From assembly GCA_029339505.1 (NCBI GenBank), contig JAQISU010000119.1:3158501-3222500 (forward strand): a stretch of 64,000 nucleotides of DNA, given 5' to 3'. How positions within the stretch are numbered: the stretch's first letter is position 1; each line of letters begins with the position of its first letter. The notes beneath the pieces were generated by a model. It was not told where the DNA came from and did no database searches. It was given only the letters and a program-made list of their open reading frames with translations. Position numbers and translations under genes: made by a program. The DNA is from Unio delphinus. Lineage: Eukaryota; Mollusca; Bivalvia; Unionida; Unionidae. Shown here piece after piece: positions 52,350 to 64,000 of this stretch.

Positions 52350-52900
52350 ATGACTAGATCTTCTTGTCCAGCTGCAAATGCATGTGGTACACGAAATACA
52401 ATACCGAATACAGGCATAATTGATAGCCATCATCTGGAGTCTCGAAAGAGGATGTTATCAGATCACCACCAATATAGAATAAATACCAACTTAAGCGTCT
52501 CTAAGGTACCAAGATGCAAAAATCGCACAGTAGTTTTAATGCAATCTCAAGTAGCACCAAACCCAGACACGACATCATTTACTGCAAACGTGAAGCAGAT
52601 AAAATAAAAGCATTGGAAACAAAAATTGATGATAACAAATATAAAATTAATCAAAATCAAGTATCAGATGCTAGAAATTCTCTGCTGAAAAACGATGACA
52701 TGAATTATATAAACAATAACAATTCCAAACCATTCCAGGTGCGAATAATTAGTATGATAGTCAGTGGAATGAAGAAGATTTCAAAACCAAAACCTTTGTT
52801 ATTATCTAGAATTAAAGCAGACTATGGTCCTGAAGAGTTAAATCATATAATAAGTCAATTTATTACAATGGCATATTTTCAACAATTCGTTAAATTATAA
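52350..52900 (+). other. Two overlapping ORFs of uncertain status
   Basis: ORFs 52350-52607 and 52514-52900 overlap in different frames. The second has a short coiled coil (DKIKALETKIDDNKYKINQN) and a basic segment (GMKKISKPKPLLL). They may be one decayed gene of copy C or chance ORFs; no homologue was recognised. Confidence 0.25.
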
Positions 52901-52909
52901 ACATATAAC

Positions 52910-55415
52910 TGAATACAATTACTGATTATAGCAGAAAAAAATGAATATAATAACAATTACAGATAAAAATCTTTTGTTCAAAGCACATCCTGTTTCAATG
53001 TAAGGACCATAGCTATGACCATTACTACTCCGATTAAAACTAATATTACTAATAATATTCATTATAACACAATAATAATAATACAACTAACATAATGTTC
53101 ATGTAACTTTGTTATCTTGTGAAAGAAGAACGTAGCGGTGGATACTTAACATGAAATTTTGAAACATTTAATATATTCAGAACAACGCTAATCCGAAATT
53201 AAACAAGTTGGGGTGTAACATGGCATGAAACAACATTTAGGAGATAAAACATATATAAAAAAACGAGTTGTTTCCTTTTAGATACAGTTCATAAAATTAG
53301 TTTCTGACTCCATCCTTACAACAAGTGATGGAAACCGGAGGTTTTGTGTATCACTATATAATGAATATGAATGTTAAGGTTAATACTTGCAAATTTATGA
53401 AATACACACAACAAATTATACTTTATGTCAGATATGAATGGTCTAAAAAGCTTTCAATGATGCCGTACGAATCGCGCAATCAATTCAAGTTAACATTCGA
53501 TTGACATCACGATGTAATAGGCATTTTGTTCCATGTAAAGGACTATGAAATTCACAATCATTTGTTAATGTCTCAATGTGTGGCATATCCCAGTCTTTGG
53601 CGGAGTACATATTTTCATAACGTCAAATTCCATTTTAAAATCACTGCGATTTTTCAAACTAGTTTAACAACATTTGAATAAACATTTTTATATCACTATT
53701 GCAAAATGTAAATGAGGAAAGTATAATAAAGTCATTTGTTAATATTGATGTTCATTTTTCCTTACCCAACGATGACTATTTGTCCTTCATTGGTTTGAAA
53801 GTGAATGGATTACTGCAACGAAATAAGGATTAAATACTGGTTCAAGAGAACAATTTGTTGGATGAGCTTGAATTACATATCAGTATGAATGCATCCATTT
53901 GAAATCTGATTTAAATCCACAATATATCAGCTGATGACCTGCTTTACATCACTATGGACATTTATGAAATCAAACATGCATCAAAGTATATAAATGAGCA
54001 TCTAACAGAAGAGAGGCAGCAAAGTATTTTTTAGGTCTGCTACATGTAAATAAAAATCCAGTCAAACCACTCTTAAAATAAAATCCATCACATTACAAGT
54101 GAATACTTTCACGGACTCCAATAAATGATGGTATTGTATCGGGAAGTTTAGTGCACAGGTAGTTGGGTTTTGTACCCCTGTATCTAGTTCCGTTTGATGT
54201 TTTCACAAAGAAAGATGCCTAAATGATTATTAGACGAATACATTATCTGTAACTAGTCATTTTTTAAGGTTTTATCATTTTTTATAGACTGTTATTATTA
54301 CAAGGAACAAAATGATGAGTTCTTTACACTGGAACTACTTTTCCAGTGGTCATCAGGCACTTGCATGTTCATATGGCAATAGCTAATTCTTAAGTTCAAT
54401 ATAAATATCATGATCTTTCTATTATTATGCCATATTAGTTTTCTGATATTGATAACGGGAGTTTGATAATACATAACAATTGTCAAGGCCTTTATCAAAA
54501 AACAATAAACAATTTCCACCCCACTACTAAATGTGTTTTTACACGAAACAAATGCCAGTACTGAAAACCATTCTAACTCAAAATACTCGTAAATACAATT
54601 ATTTTATTCATGATCAGCAAATACGTTTATTTCGTCTGGTGCTCGTGTTGAGTTGTTGTCTAAGAGCACGTGTTTGGTTTGCTTAAAAAGAATTCTGGCA
54701 ATGCACCTACAGCATTAAAAGATGTATAATTTTAAGACATACTCGTTAATTCATTATTAGTTCGATGCTTATGGCCATGCTTGCATGATTAGTTTATTTG
54801 TAATCCTTAGTAGTCATTACAAGTTATGACCGGTCACCACCATGTGAACACAAGAGTGGTCCAAGATTAAATATACGAAAATGGCTAGTACCGTAGCAGG
54901 TGATCATCACGGTATGAATGCATCACACGTCGGGCATAGTGAGGCTTTCATGAGATGGACCGTTACAACCATCAGAGTTTGCTATTAGGTTTGCTTCATT
55001 ACTAGAGTAAGGGAATATATGATTGGTGATTGCATATAGTTTAGCATATGCTTAGTAGTTTCTTACCTCCCTTTTATTTTCGTTTTAACTCTTCCTGATC
55101 TTTCAGATATAGAAAGCCTTACGGCAAGATATTAGCATGATTTGTGTGTCGGAATACAGACAAGCATATCATCTTATATGTATTGTATAGGGTACTTAAA
55201 ATATTTATGCAAAACGATGACCTCTAAAAGCTGAGAAAGTATAATATTCATTAAACAATGTGACTCGCTCTTCTTAAATGTTGTATATGAACATTTACTC
55301 ACTTAAAATTGTATTCGTTAAACATTTTCTATATAGTTTTGCATTTCTTCATTGCCTCGACAAGGGCCCCAGTACTGAGTTGCTGCGAAGACTTAAATAT
55401 AGGCCTAGATGCGCC
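52910..55415. other. No gene seen
   Basis: Unique AT-rich sequence right of copy C; no terminal repeat, exon or array recognised. Confidence 0.4.
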
Positions 55416-55418
55416 GAG

Positions 55419-55420
<2 letters not shown>

Positions 55421-55517
<97 letters not shown>

Positions 55518-55550
55518 TGATAAAGAGAGAGAGACATAGAGAGAGTACAG
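55421..55550. repeat. GA microsatellite
   Basis: Near-continuous (GA)n with few interruptions; ORFs of RERERE/SLSLSL type over it are artefacts. Confidence 0.97.
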
Positions 55551-58042
55551 TAACAGTGAAAAGATTCAACAATACCTACTTTGACACGTTTTGCATTCAC
55601 GTTTATGTGCAAACGTGTTCCTAAATATTCTTTGAGACTTCCATATATTTCATATATCCCCTAATCTTGCACGATATGTATATCCATCTACACAGACTGT
55701 CAGCGCTGGTAAATAGCTTTTGTAAAAATAAAAATAAAAGGATAGGTTCATTAAACGTATGCATTCTTTATATACGTGTACATACTCTCATTTTACAGAA
55801 ACCTATATGCAGTCAGGGTAATGGAAAATTCCCGTGCTGGTTATTATAGAAGCGAAAGGTTTATAGAATACCAAGAAAGGTCTGTTTATATACTGTGTCC
55901 TCCAATTCCATTAAATCTAAGATATAAAACACATTTTTAATTAAAGGTGCTGAACCAATATTGTTATCGTCATTTTGAATGTCCATATCATCTCTTTACA
56001 AACGAATATACAGGTTATGAAAGATTATAGTTAGACTAAAGACTGCCTCAGGCTGTGTAGACTATTTTGTTTCAACTAAATAAAGAAGCACAGTAATGTT
56101 TCTGTCATAAAACCAAAACAATAGAAGGATAAAATTACATAATTTCACAACGAACATTTGTCATTTCCAGTAAAGGTAAGTACACAATTTTTCGCGAGGA
56201 AGTGAACGTACAGGCATCTGTTAACACCTTATTTCGATTCATACTCAATTATTTATATCACAACATCATTTATAAATTAAATATTATAAAGTTTTCAATA
56301 ATATTAAACATCATTGAAAAATATGTACGAATATTATTTGAAGAAACAGTATCTGTATTTTATGATTTAGCACGAGCTTTTCAACGTATTTTAGAAACAG
56401 TATTTAGGCAGAAAGTGAATGAATAGCTCATAAAAAGGGGTTTTTAATGAGAAGTACATGGAAAAAAAGCTTCCTACCATGTCTTTTCAAATATAGTTTT
56501 GATATCCTCAAACCATTGCGACTGACAACTCAAGCCATGTATGATTTTCTCAATGTTCTCGAATAAAACTGCACCATTTTAAATGTCATAAACAATGAAG
56601 CAGAATCCTAAATCTAAACAAACATAATGTATCCAAATACATTAATGTAGTTTTGTCACTAATGAGGAGTTTTCATTTTGAAAGCAATAATATAAAGAAT
56701 AGAAAATGACACTACTCTTGCATAGGTGAAAGACCTTTTTACCCCCAAAGACAATGTCATTAACCCAGATGCTTCCCTCAAGTTACAATTATCGGGTTAA
56801 ATATCAGTCAAAAGTTTCATTGCGATAATGAAAATTTGTTGTCATCGCCCTGAAGGATTTAAATGCTTTTTTCATTAACATTGAATAAGGACTTTCTCGA
56901 TTACATGATAATTTAACTAAATTATGTTTTGATTTATAATATCAAGCTTATTCGTACCAAGTGTTGTTTTAAGCAATGTAAAAACATCAAACTGTCGGCG
57001 ATGAATATATAAGGGATTTACTTTTTAATAAACTATACTATAACTAGAGTAAAAGTAAGTGAAAACATTATTATACGATGCCCGTACTAAAATTGTTTGT
57101 TTTAATCAATGATGATTAGCCAATATAACCTCTGTGTCAATTATGATTTTGTTTAAGCTAATCTCTTTACGACATAATAATATAGCGGAATAACATGCTT
57201 ATACACTCGACATGGAACTAGTGGATGACATATGTTTAAATGAAATCTAGCAAAGATGACATTTGATATATTAAGTTTAAAACAACAGGGTGTGTTAAAA
57301 TAAGAAACCTAGATAATTTAACATGTAAATATGTCATTGGTAAACATAACATAATTAAAAGTAGTATTTAAAAGAAAAGGATACATAAGGATCAACATAG
57401 GAATAAAACTAACGAGCAGGTCTGATTGTCTACATGAGACCCAACGTAATTAACGTTCCTGTAATCATGGGAAAAGTTCACAGGTCATGTCAGTTATTTT
57501 GTAATTAGACTAGAAAAATATACTTTATCGTGTATATACATTATATACTTCATCATTGATATAATAAGACAATTCAAACAGACTTGTTGTCTTAATCTAA
57601 ATATTCAATTTCACTGAACACTTGTACCATCCGTGCTGCATATCATAGGTAATCATTTTATTATACAGTTTTATACAATGTATTCTGAACATTACTTAAT
57701 ATATCAAGTCCATTAAATGTTCTCTTGAATGTTGCGTAAATGTGTTTTCTGTTTACTGACCCTTTCATGAATATTCTGACCGAGAATTGACTTTACTTTA
57801 AAAAAAACAGTGCTTAATGTAAACATATTGAGGTCTCAGTGAACTGTGTGTAACCATTATTGATACATTAGCTCTCAAATTTAGTACAATATGTTTCACA
57901 GGGTGTCAGCTATAAGCTAACCAAACAAATCCCATCTTTATTTAGTTGATGTAACATCTTATTGAAAAATAATTAATTCAGCATAAAGTGCTGACAATTT
58001 ATCATTTAACTTTTATTCGAATTGATTTTGTGTTGCCCATTT

Positions 58043-58045
<3 letters not shown>
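55551..58045. other. No gene seen
   Basis: AT-rich unique sequence; short ORFs only. Confidence 0.4.

Positions 58046-58047
<2 letters not shown>

Positions 58048-58112
<65 letters not shown>
58048..58112. repeat. TA microsatellite
   Basis: About 65 bp of (TA)n. Confidence 0.97.
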
Positions 58113-58115
<3 letters not shown>

Positions 58116-58179
58116 CACATATATACATATATAATGTTAGCATTAATATTCAATGTTTGGTAATATTCATTGTCATCAC

Positions 58180-58240
<61 letters not shown>

Positions 58241-58244
58241 GTTC

Positions 58245-58305
<61 letters not shown>
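58180..58305. repeat. TTA microsatellite
   Basis: About 40 units of TTA with one GTTCTT interruption near 58240; gives poly-Asn, poly-Ile and poly-Leu ORFs that are not genes. Confidence 0.97.
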
Positions 58306-58309
58306 TGAT

Positions 58310-61250
58310 ATTAACATTAGTATCATACGAGATAATGTATTTTGTATATTTTATTTTATAACTCTGATATTGCATGTTTTTAATGAAGGTTGTTTAAAAA
58401 TACTAAGATACAAAACTATTATTGTTTCCCAAACATATAAATTTATAATTTTAATTGTTAAATTGTGTTACCTAGGTTTGAACATTACCCCAAAACGTAA
58501 TTTAATTTAGAATAGACAATCCGATTAGGTAAGGTTTCTTTAAATAATCATAATCTAATACATAGTTGTACCACGACTTTGGATACATAAATAGCTCGGT
58601 AAGGGACATTATACATAAATGTCACCATTACCTGTTAATTGGATATTTGTTAGTCCATGTTTGATGTTTTGCTTTCTAACTTGTATTTATCATGACATAA
58701 CGTATATTTTAGTTATAGGAGTCCTCTATGAAAGTCTCGGTTTTTTAATGCTAATTATAGTTGTTGAAATGATGGGTGTGGCTGTTATGAATGTAGACAA
58801 GTATACAAAATTCGTATTAACCATATTTTTCATTATTTGCCTTTTAGACAAATGTGCAAAATGTTTTTCAGCTGTCGGTATAATATACAATAATTTCTCA
58901 AAATTGAATTTAGTTTTTACGTAACGTTGAGGCGGAGAGTACGACTATAAATTCTTTTTGTGTTTGTGATCTGACAAGCTTTAGAAGTTGAAAATATTTT
59001 TTTCTGTAATTGAGGAAAACACTAAGATTTAAGCAAAGAGCAGTTATTCAATATTAACCAATATTCAGGATTAAAGTATACAGATATGCCAATTCAAACC
59101 AAAAACACAAATATCAGAAGGCAGAGTATCTAAGTAAATGCAATCGTCAATGTAAAGAGAGAAATAATAATTTGCACCAACGATGTATCTTTTTTTTTCA
59201 AACTAAACAATCGCATTACGGTTATTGTATACTACTACCTTCAACAGTACCTGATAAAGAGTTTCATAAGGAAAAATAGTCATGTATTGTAGTTAATCTT
59301 TTCAAAAACATGATTTGTCGCTAGTGATAATAATAATAGTAAAGATAATAATGTTAAAACATATCAATAATAATAAATGCAATAAATGTTATCACATTCA
59401 TGGTCAAGACAAGTTATATACAAAATAAATGGCAGACACATCTTTCCAGGAGCCCATAAAGCCACACAGTCAGTACTTCAAAGAGATTTTGTTTTCAATG
59501 CTTAGACTAACAGCTGTATTGGCTGGTCGTTAACATTGAAATTAAATTTGAGTTTGTTTGGTTAGCCTGCACCTGACGCGGTGTTATAAATAGTGTACTA
59601 AAGTTAGATAGCTTGTTGTTGGATTCGTGACACTCTTGACTACGTCTATGATATTGATACATTTAGCACGGTTACATTGAAGGCTAGGTCAGTACTCGGT
59701 CAGAATATTTGTCAAGGAGAGTATTGAGTGGACTTCACGAATTAAGCATAGTTGATTAAAAATAAAATGTAACTGTAACATAGGTTTGTAGGATTTTCAA
59801 TAATATTTAGCAACGAAGTTTTATAACAAAAAAAATTCAATGACAATGTATACCTAGAGAGTTAAAACAAGATTTGAATTGTAGAAATATTTTTTGAAGC
59901 TAAGGAAGAAAGAAACCATTCAATACTTTTTTTGTAAATATTTCTCATGATGATATATCCTCAAACACACACATACATACACTAATACAACAATAATAAC
60001 ATCATCTTATTAGTCGAATTCAATGCAGTGCGTGTGTGAAGCCTTAACGAAGAAGGAAACAATCATACTGTAGTGATGACATTTAAATGAGTTAAACGTT
60101 AGTAATCATGACAAATATGTACTATAAACGATAGACAAAATTGATAATAGCATTCCACAATATTACTATAAGCAGCTGTAGTACTAGGATGACTAAGAAG
60201 TTATAGGGTTGTGTCGACTGCAACTGCACATTCCACACTAACTATAGACCGAATACTGCATACAAAATTTCGGTAGAACTTCGTTTTGTATAATGATAAC
60301 ACCAGACAAAGTTTGACGAACATTGGACAATTTTTTTAAAAATAAAATCAGACCAGTACATTTGATTTAGACTTGCCTACAATAAAACCAACATCACCAG
60401 CAATATTACCTACCATTAAAACACTAGGACTGTCAAATCAATATAATTTACATTATGACACAATCGATGATGATCATAAAAGAATTATAAGGATTTATTG
60501 AATACAGTTGATTTGCATGTAATTCTTTTAGAAAGCATTTACCCTTTTAATGATCATGCAATGCAACATCAATGCAGCGAAAAACAACAGTCACATTATT
60601 TAATAGCTATTATAATCTAATTACCAGTTATTAGTGACAAAGCATCTTTGGTGTTATAAGTGTAGAACTTTCTAGAACTGGCTACTGGGTACAATGAAAA
60701 AAGTATGTCCAACTTATCCTATATCCCTGATGCAAACGAACCTTCGGTTTAACATGTTGGCCTCATCATAAACGGCCACTTCAACCCTTAGATAACTAGT
60801 GCAATTTCGATGGACAAATCAAACACACATTGACAACGAAAAAAGTATTACCCGCGATATTTCTGTACATACTGTCATAGTACAATTGTATTTTGTAGCT
60901 GTTAACTATATAAATATTGTATTTATATCACATATGAAAATACATATTAGCACTTTAAACTGAGTTAAGATATGCTCCTGGCCACGCAGTTTTGAATGAA
61001 TGAACTACTCACACCCCAGCGATTTGTTATTCACATTCATTAAATCAGTTTGTGACACACTCATGATTTAAGCATGAAATGGTTCATGCGAAGGAAATAG
61101 TGCACTGCAAACATGGTTAGCTTCTTATACACTGGACCTGTACAATCAGTTATTAATGTACTGACGTATGGAAATGACTTTTTTGCTTGAATTAACATTT
61201 ATGAGGACTGTACACTTCTCTTTCTCCCAATCTCTTTATATTGCATGGTT
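58310..61250. other. No gene seen
   Basis: Unique sequence; a hydrophobic 101-aa ORF at 58619-58924 has no supporting feature. Confidence 0.4.

Positions 61251-61252
<2 letters not shown>

Positions 61253-61319
<67 letters not shown>
61253..61319. repeat. CT microsatellite
   Basis: About 67 bp of (CT)n. A GA tract on the same strand lies 130 bp downstream, so the two can pair as an inverted repeat. Confidence 0.97.
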
Positions 61320-61322
<3 letters not shown>

Positions 61323-61445
61323 ATTTAGACGGCTTCGCTAGCATTATCACCATTAATCGGGCAAACGACATCGTCGTATGACCAAAGCAAAAAGCCACAG
61401 CTCTCGTATTTTCATTGATGATTGCCATTGTCTAGCTACGAGAAT

Positions 61446-61448
<3 letters not shown>

Positions 61449-61510
<62 letters not shown>

Positions 61511-61520
61511 AAAGAGAGAC
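61449..61520. repeat. GA microsatellite
   Basis: About 57 bp of (GA)n followed by GA-rich sequence. Confidence 0.97.
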
Positions 61521-62560
61521 AGACAACAGACAGACAGAGACACAGAGATTTTATTTTTCCTTTTTAACGGCGCACTAGAACGTTTTAGCTATTTAAGTTC
61601 ATCGAATATGTTACATGTTTAAACGTTTAAAATGGTAAAAGGTGTTATATCAGCCAGTAATATCAATAATCAAAATTGTCAAAGTAACACAGTAAGATGG
61701 TAACATTTATACATAAATCTCCAAAATCAATGGGATATATAAATGGAGAATGATAATGAAGACAGATGAAGAGATTTTGAAAACAAGGGCTGGTATTTAC
61801 ATTACGTATTAATGCTCTAAGCGATGACAGTTTTTCTTAAATGTTTAAATCATTAATCACGAACACAAAACACAAGTACAAAAACTACGGCGCTACTTCC
61901 AAGAACTTTTTTATGACATAACGACAGGTCTCGAAATTTTTGTATACATTCCTGTACGACCACGTTCGGTGTTCTCACTTTGAGTGATAGCTTTTATCTT
62001 ATATAAGGAGTTGTTTTATTGGATCTGAATCAATGTTTTAACTCACAAGGCCGTCTTTGATCACCATAAAGAAACATTCAAAAACTATCCGATAACAATA
62101 TTTGTTTTTCTCCAACACTAAATATTTAAATACACTGATTATTGTCAAACCCTACTGGTATTTGCAACAGGCAGTTTTTTTTACTACACCATCACGAGAC
62201 GGTTCTTGATAAGGAGATCCTTTACACATTCTTGATTCATTATACATGTAATACATTTTATTTGCTTAAATCATTATTTGCTTTAATTTTTTTGTGTTGA
62301 TTATCTAGTAATTTAGTCTTTAAAGGCATACAAGCTGTCAAATTTGGTAAATTTTAAAGAAAGGAAATTTAGCTTGATATGAACTATTTGTTTATAAATT
62401 CGTTGTTTTGCGGACGCCATAACACATCATACTCGTTCAATTAAAAAGAAACCTATTTTTTTCACTCGACAACTTCGTCTTCTTGGTGCCATGACGCTTA
62501 TTAATTATTCATCGGAACCGTTTACGAAGACTTCCGATTCGGTGTTTTGAATCTTGACCT
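61521..62560. other. No gene seen; possible upstream region of a host gene at its end
   Basis: Unique sequence ending in a less AT-rich stretch (62490-62570) before the candidate start at 62570. Confidence 0.35.
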
Positions 62561-62569
62561 TTCTTCGCC

Positions 62570-62581
62570 ATGGAAGCTGGG
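62570..62581 (+). CDS. Possible first coding exon (MEAG) of a host gene
   Basis: CGCCATGGAAGCTGGG is a strong Kozak-type start followed at 62582 by the donor GTAAGT. The preceding 80 bp are relatively GC-rich for the window. If real, the remainder of the gene lies beyond or within the right end of the window. The long ORF reading through the donor is probably intronic. Confidence 0.35.
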
Positions 62582-62999
62582 GTAAGTACATCTAAGATGC
62601 GCCCATTGAAAAACTCCGATAATTACTTATTTTATGCATTGCATTTCAATTTAAGTGATATGCATGCGTATTTTGATGTACATTTCTACAAATGCAAAGC
62701 CTTTTGTCACAGAAATTCGACGGAAAATTACTTTTATCTGAAAATACTCGCAAATCTCGACGATTCTTTATATTGGGGTACAGTTAGGGGAAATTGTAAT
62801 GCTCGTACGAAAATTGATGGATTGTCAAATTATCACTGCTTAGAACGTTATTGGTGATGTTAATCATTGCATGCAAATCTATATAAATATCTAAACATGA
62901 TTTTTGAATGTGATAAAAAAGCACAAACGTCGAAAATTCGGTGCAACTAGTTTTGCATTTAATCTATGCTTCTTCAGGCACGAAATGTCGTGAAAGAAA

Positions 63000-63360
63000 C
63001 TGATGACGTCTTTAATATTCAAACAACCTACAAATATTCATGTCAAAGAAACTAATATCCACCAATATGTGGAATATTCCTCATGTCATCCCATATCAAG
63101 TAAAAACGGTATACCATATAGCCAGGCCAAAAAATACAGATTTATTATTTCTGATGATGGTCAATTACAAAATTCGTTGGATAAATTGCAAACATATTTC
63201 CAAAATATAAATTATCCAACACAAATAATTCATTCTGCACTGAACAAAGCCTGTAATCTGACTTAGCTTGAGGCTTAAACACAACAGAATATAAAATAGA
63301 GATGTAATTCCTTTCATAATACAATATAATCCTTCATTACCTGATATATAGGTCATATAA
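63000..63360 (+). pseudogene. Penelope-like element reverse transcriptase C-terminal fragment
   Basis: The ORF 63003-63266 contains QYVEYSSCHPISSKNGIPYS followed by QAKKYRFIISDD, matching the HFxSCHPxxxKxGIPYSQA block near the end of Penelope-type reverse transcriptases. A frame-shifted continuation at 63305-63349 gives VIPFIIQYNPSLPDI, the next conserved block. No RT core upstream and no GIY-YIG domain are visible, so it is a remnant. Confidence 0.7.
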
Positions 63361-64000
63361 TTAATTAATATATATTATAGTCTCCTAAATTTATCCAATA
63401 ATCGCTTTTATATAAATTGAGATCCTCAGTTTTCCTCTAATATTTCAACACACTTTAACACCAATAATCACTCTAGACTCAATTTTTCTTTCATGCCATT
63501 ATATATTATGCATGGTGACATGAATCGACTCATAAAAGAAACTTTTTGGATTCATAAGTTAGTTACTTTGTATCCTAATGGACTTAATGCCAATGCACTA
63601 TATACAATTGTATAATTTTAAAATTGATCAGTGTTTCCCTTTACCCTCATTTGCGCTTCAGGGACCCCCAAATTTTTAATTTGACCCCCAGTTTTGATAC
63701 CAATGTTTGTTTTTTACTCACTCTGACCCCCAGTTTTGATACAAGGAGACTTTTGACTCTCAGTCCTGTACCCCTAGAGGATACACTTATTGATATACTG
63801 TATATCCATTATAACAATATATTTTGACTGTTTGTCTATTTTATTGTATTATTTTACTAAACATGATTTTAAAAGACATGTTACTTTTCTTTTTAACTGC
63901 AATTAAATAAAATTTGACAAGACTTGTATTTGTACCGTTATAGCATTGAGTCTACCAGTATTGCCGATAGCGCAAGCCAGCAAGGATTGAAATAACTTTA
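63361..64000. other. No gene seen
   Basis: AT-rich; a weak TTGACCCCCAGTTTTGATAC duplication at about 63680-63740. Confidence 0.4.

Noticed and set aside
55278..55624. RERERE / SLSLSL ORFs
   Set aside because: Translation of the GA microsatellite.
58013..58510. 162-aa and 120-aa ORFs over TA/TTA tracts
   Set aside because: Low-complexity poly-Ile, poly-Tyr and poly-Asn translation of microsatellites.
58619..58924. Hydrophobic 101-aa ORF
   Set aside because: AT-rich sequence gives hydrophobic codons by chance; no splice, promoter or homologous feature seen.
62570..62857. 95-aa ORF starting MEAGVSTSK
   Set aside because: A consensus donor GTAAGT follows the fourth codon; the remainder reads as intron.
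1..64000. tRNA or rRNA genes
   Set aside because: No cloverleaf with A/B-box sequence or rRNA-like conserved stretch was recognised by eye; a tRNA scan would be decisive.

Overview
The window is AT-rich animal nuclear DNA: long introns, splice-bounded exons, large mini- and microsatellite arrays, DNA-transposon remnants and a Penelope-type retroelement remnant. A marine invertebrate (mollusc-like) host is plausible, but the sequence alone does not settle it.

The main content is a family of integrated, virus-like Maverick/Polinton (adintovirus-like) elements in three copies. Copy A (1 to about 1870) is a rearranged fragment holding integrase, zinc-ribbon/PLA2 and ATPase pieces. Copy B (5732-20956, 15,225 bp) looks essentially complete: terminal inverted repeats of about 300 bp, a 5-bp ACATA target-site duplication, and at least 14 genes. 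Copy C (43495 to about 52263, opposite orientation) is a decayed relative that keeps one terminus and the whole structural block but no recognisable polymerase or integrase.

Copy B has two blocks. The left block handles packaging, replication and integration: packaging ATPase (-), zinc-ribbon plus phospholipase A2 (+), retroviral-type integrase (+), a giant protein-primed-type DNA polymerase B fused to an SF1 helicase and an HNH motif (-), a Cys-rich zinc-binding protein (+) and a free-standing NUMOD/HNH endonuclease (+). An intergenic stretch with three covarying hairpins follows. The right block encodes the virion, all on +: Q-rich coiled-coil protein, small basic protein, major capsid protein, pVI-like minor capsid protein, adenain-type protease, a spike/fibre-like protein, a two-helix membrane protein and a vertex/penton-like candidate. 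Several structural genes in B and C share an upstream AATTGAAAAC motif, a likely late promoter. Two B genes are each split by one base at an A10 tract.

B lies in an apparent intron of a host membrane-protein gene (candidate exons at 3111-3224, 5370-5489, 27662-27739 and 38630-38657, in compatible phases). The next intron holds a 30-bp-unit array of about 6.7 kb. Later regions hold a 53-bp-unit array (39100-41030), a roughly 50-bp-unit array (41610-42070), CT/GA, TA and TTA microsatellites, a possible first exon at 62570 and a Penelope-like fragment near 63000.
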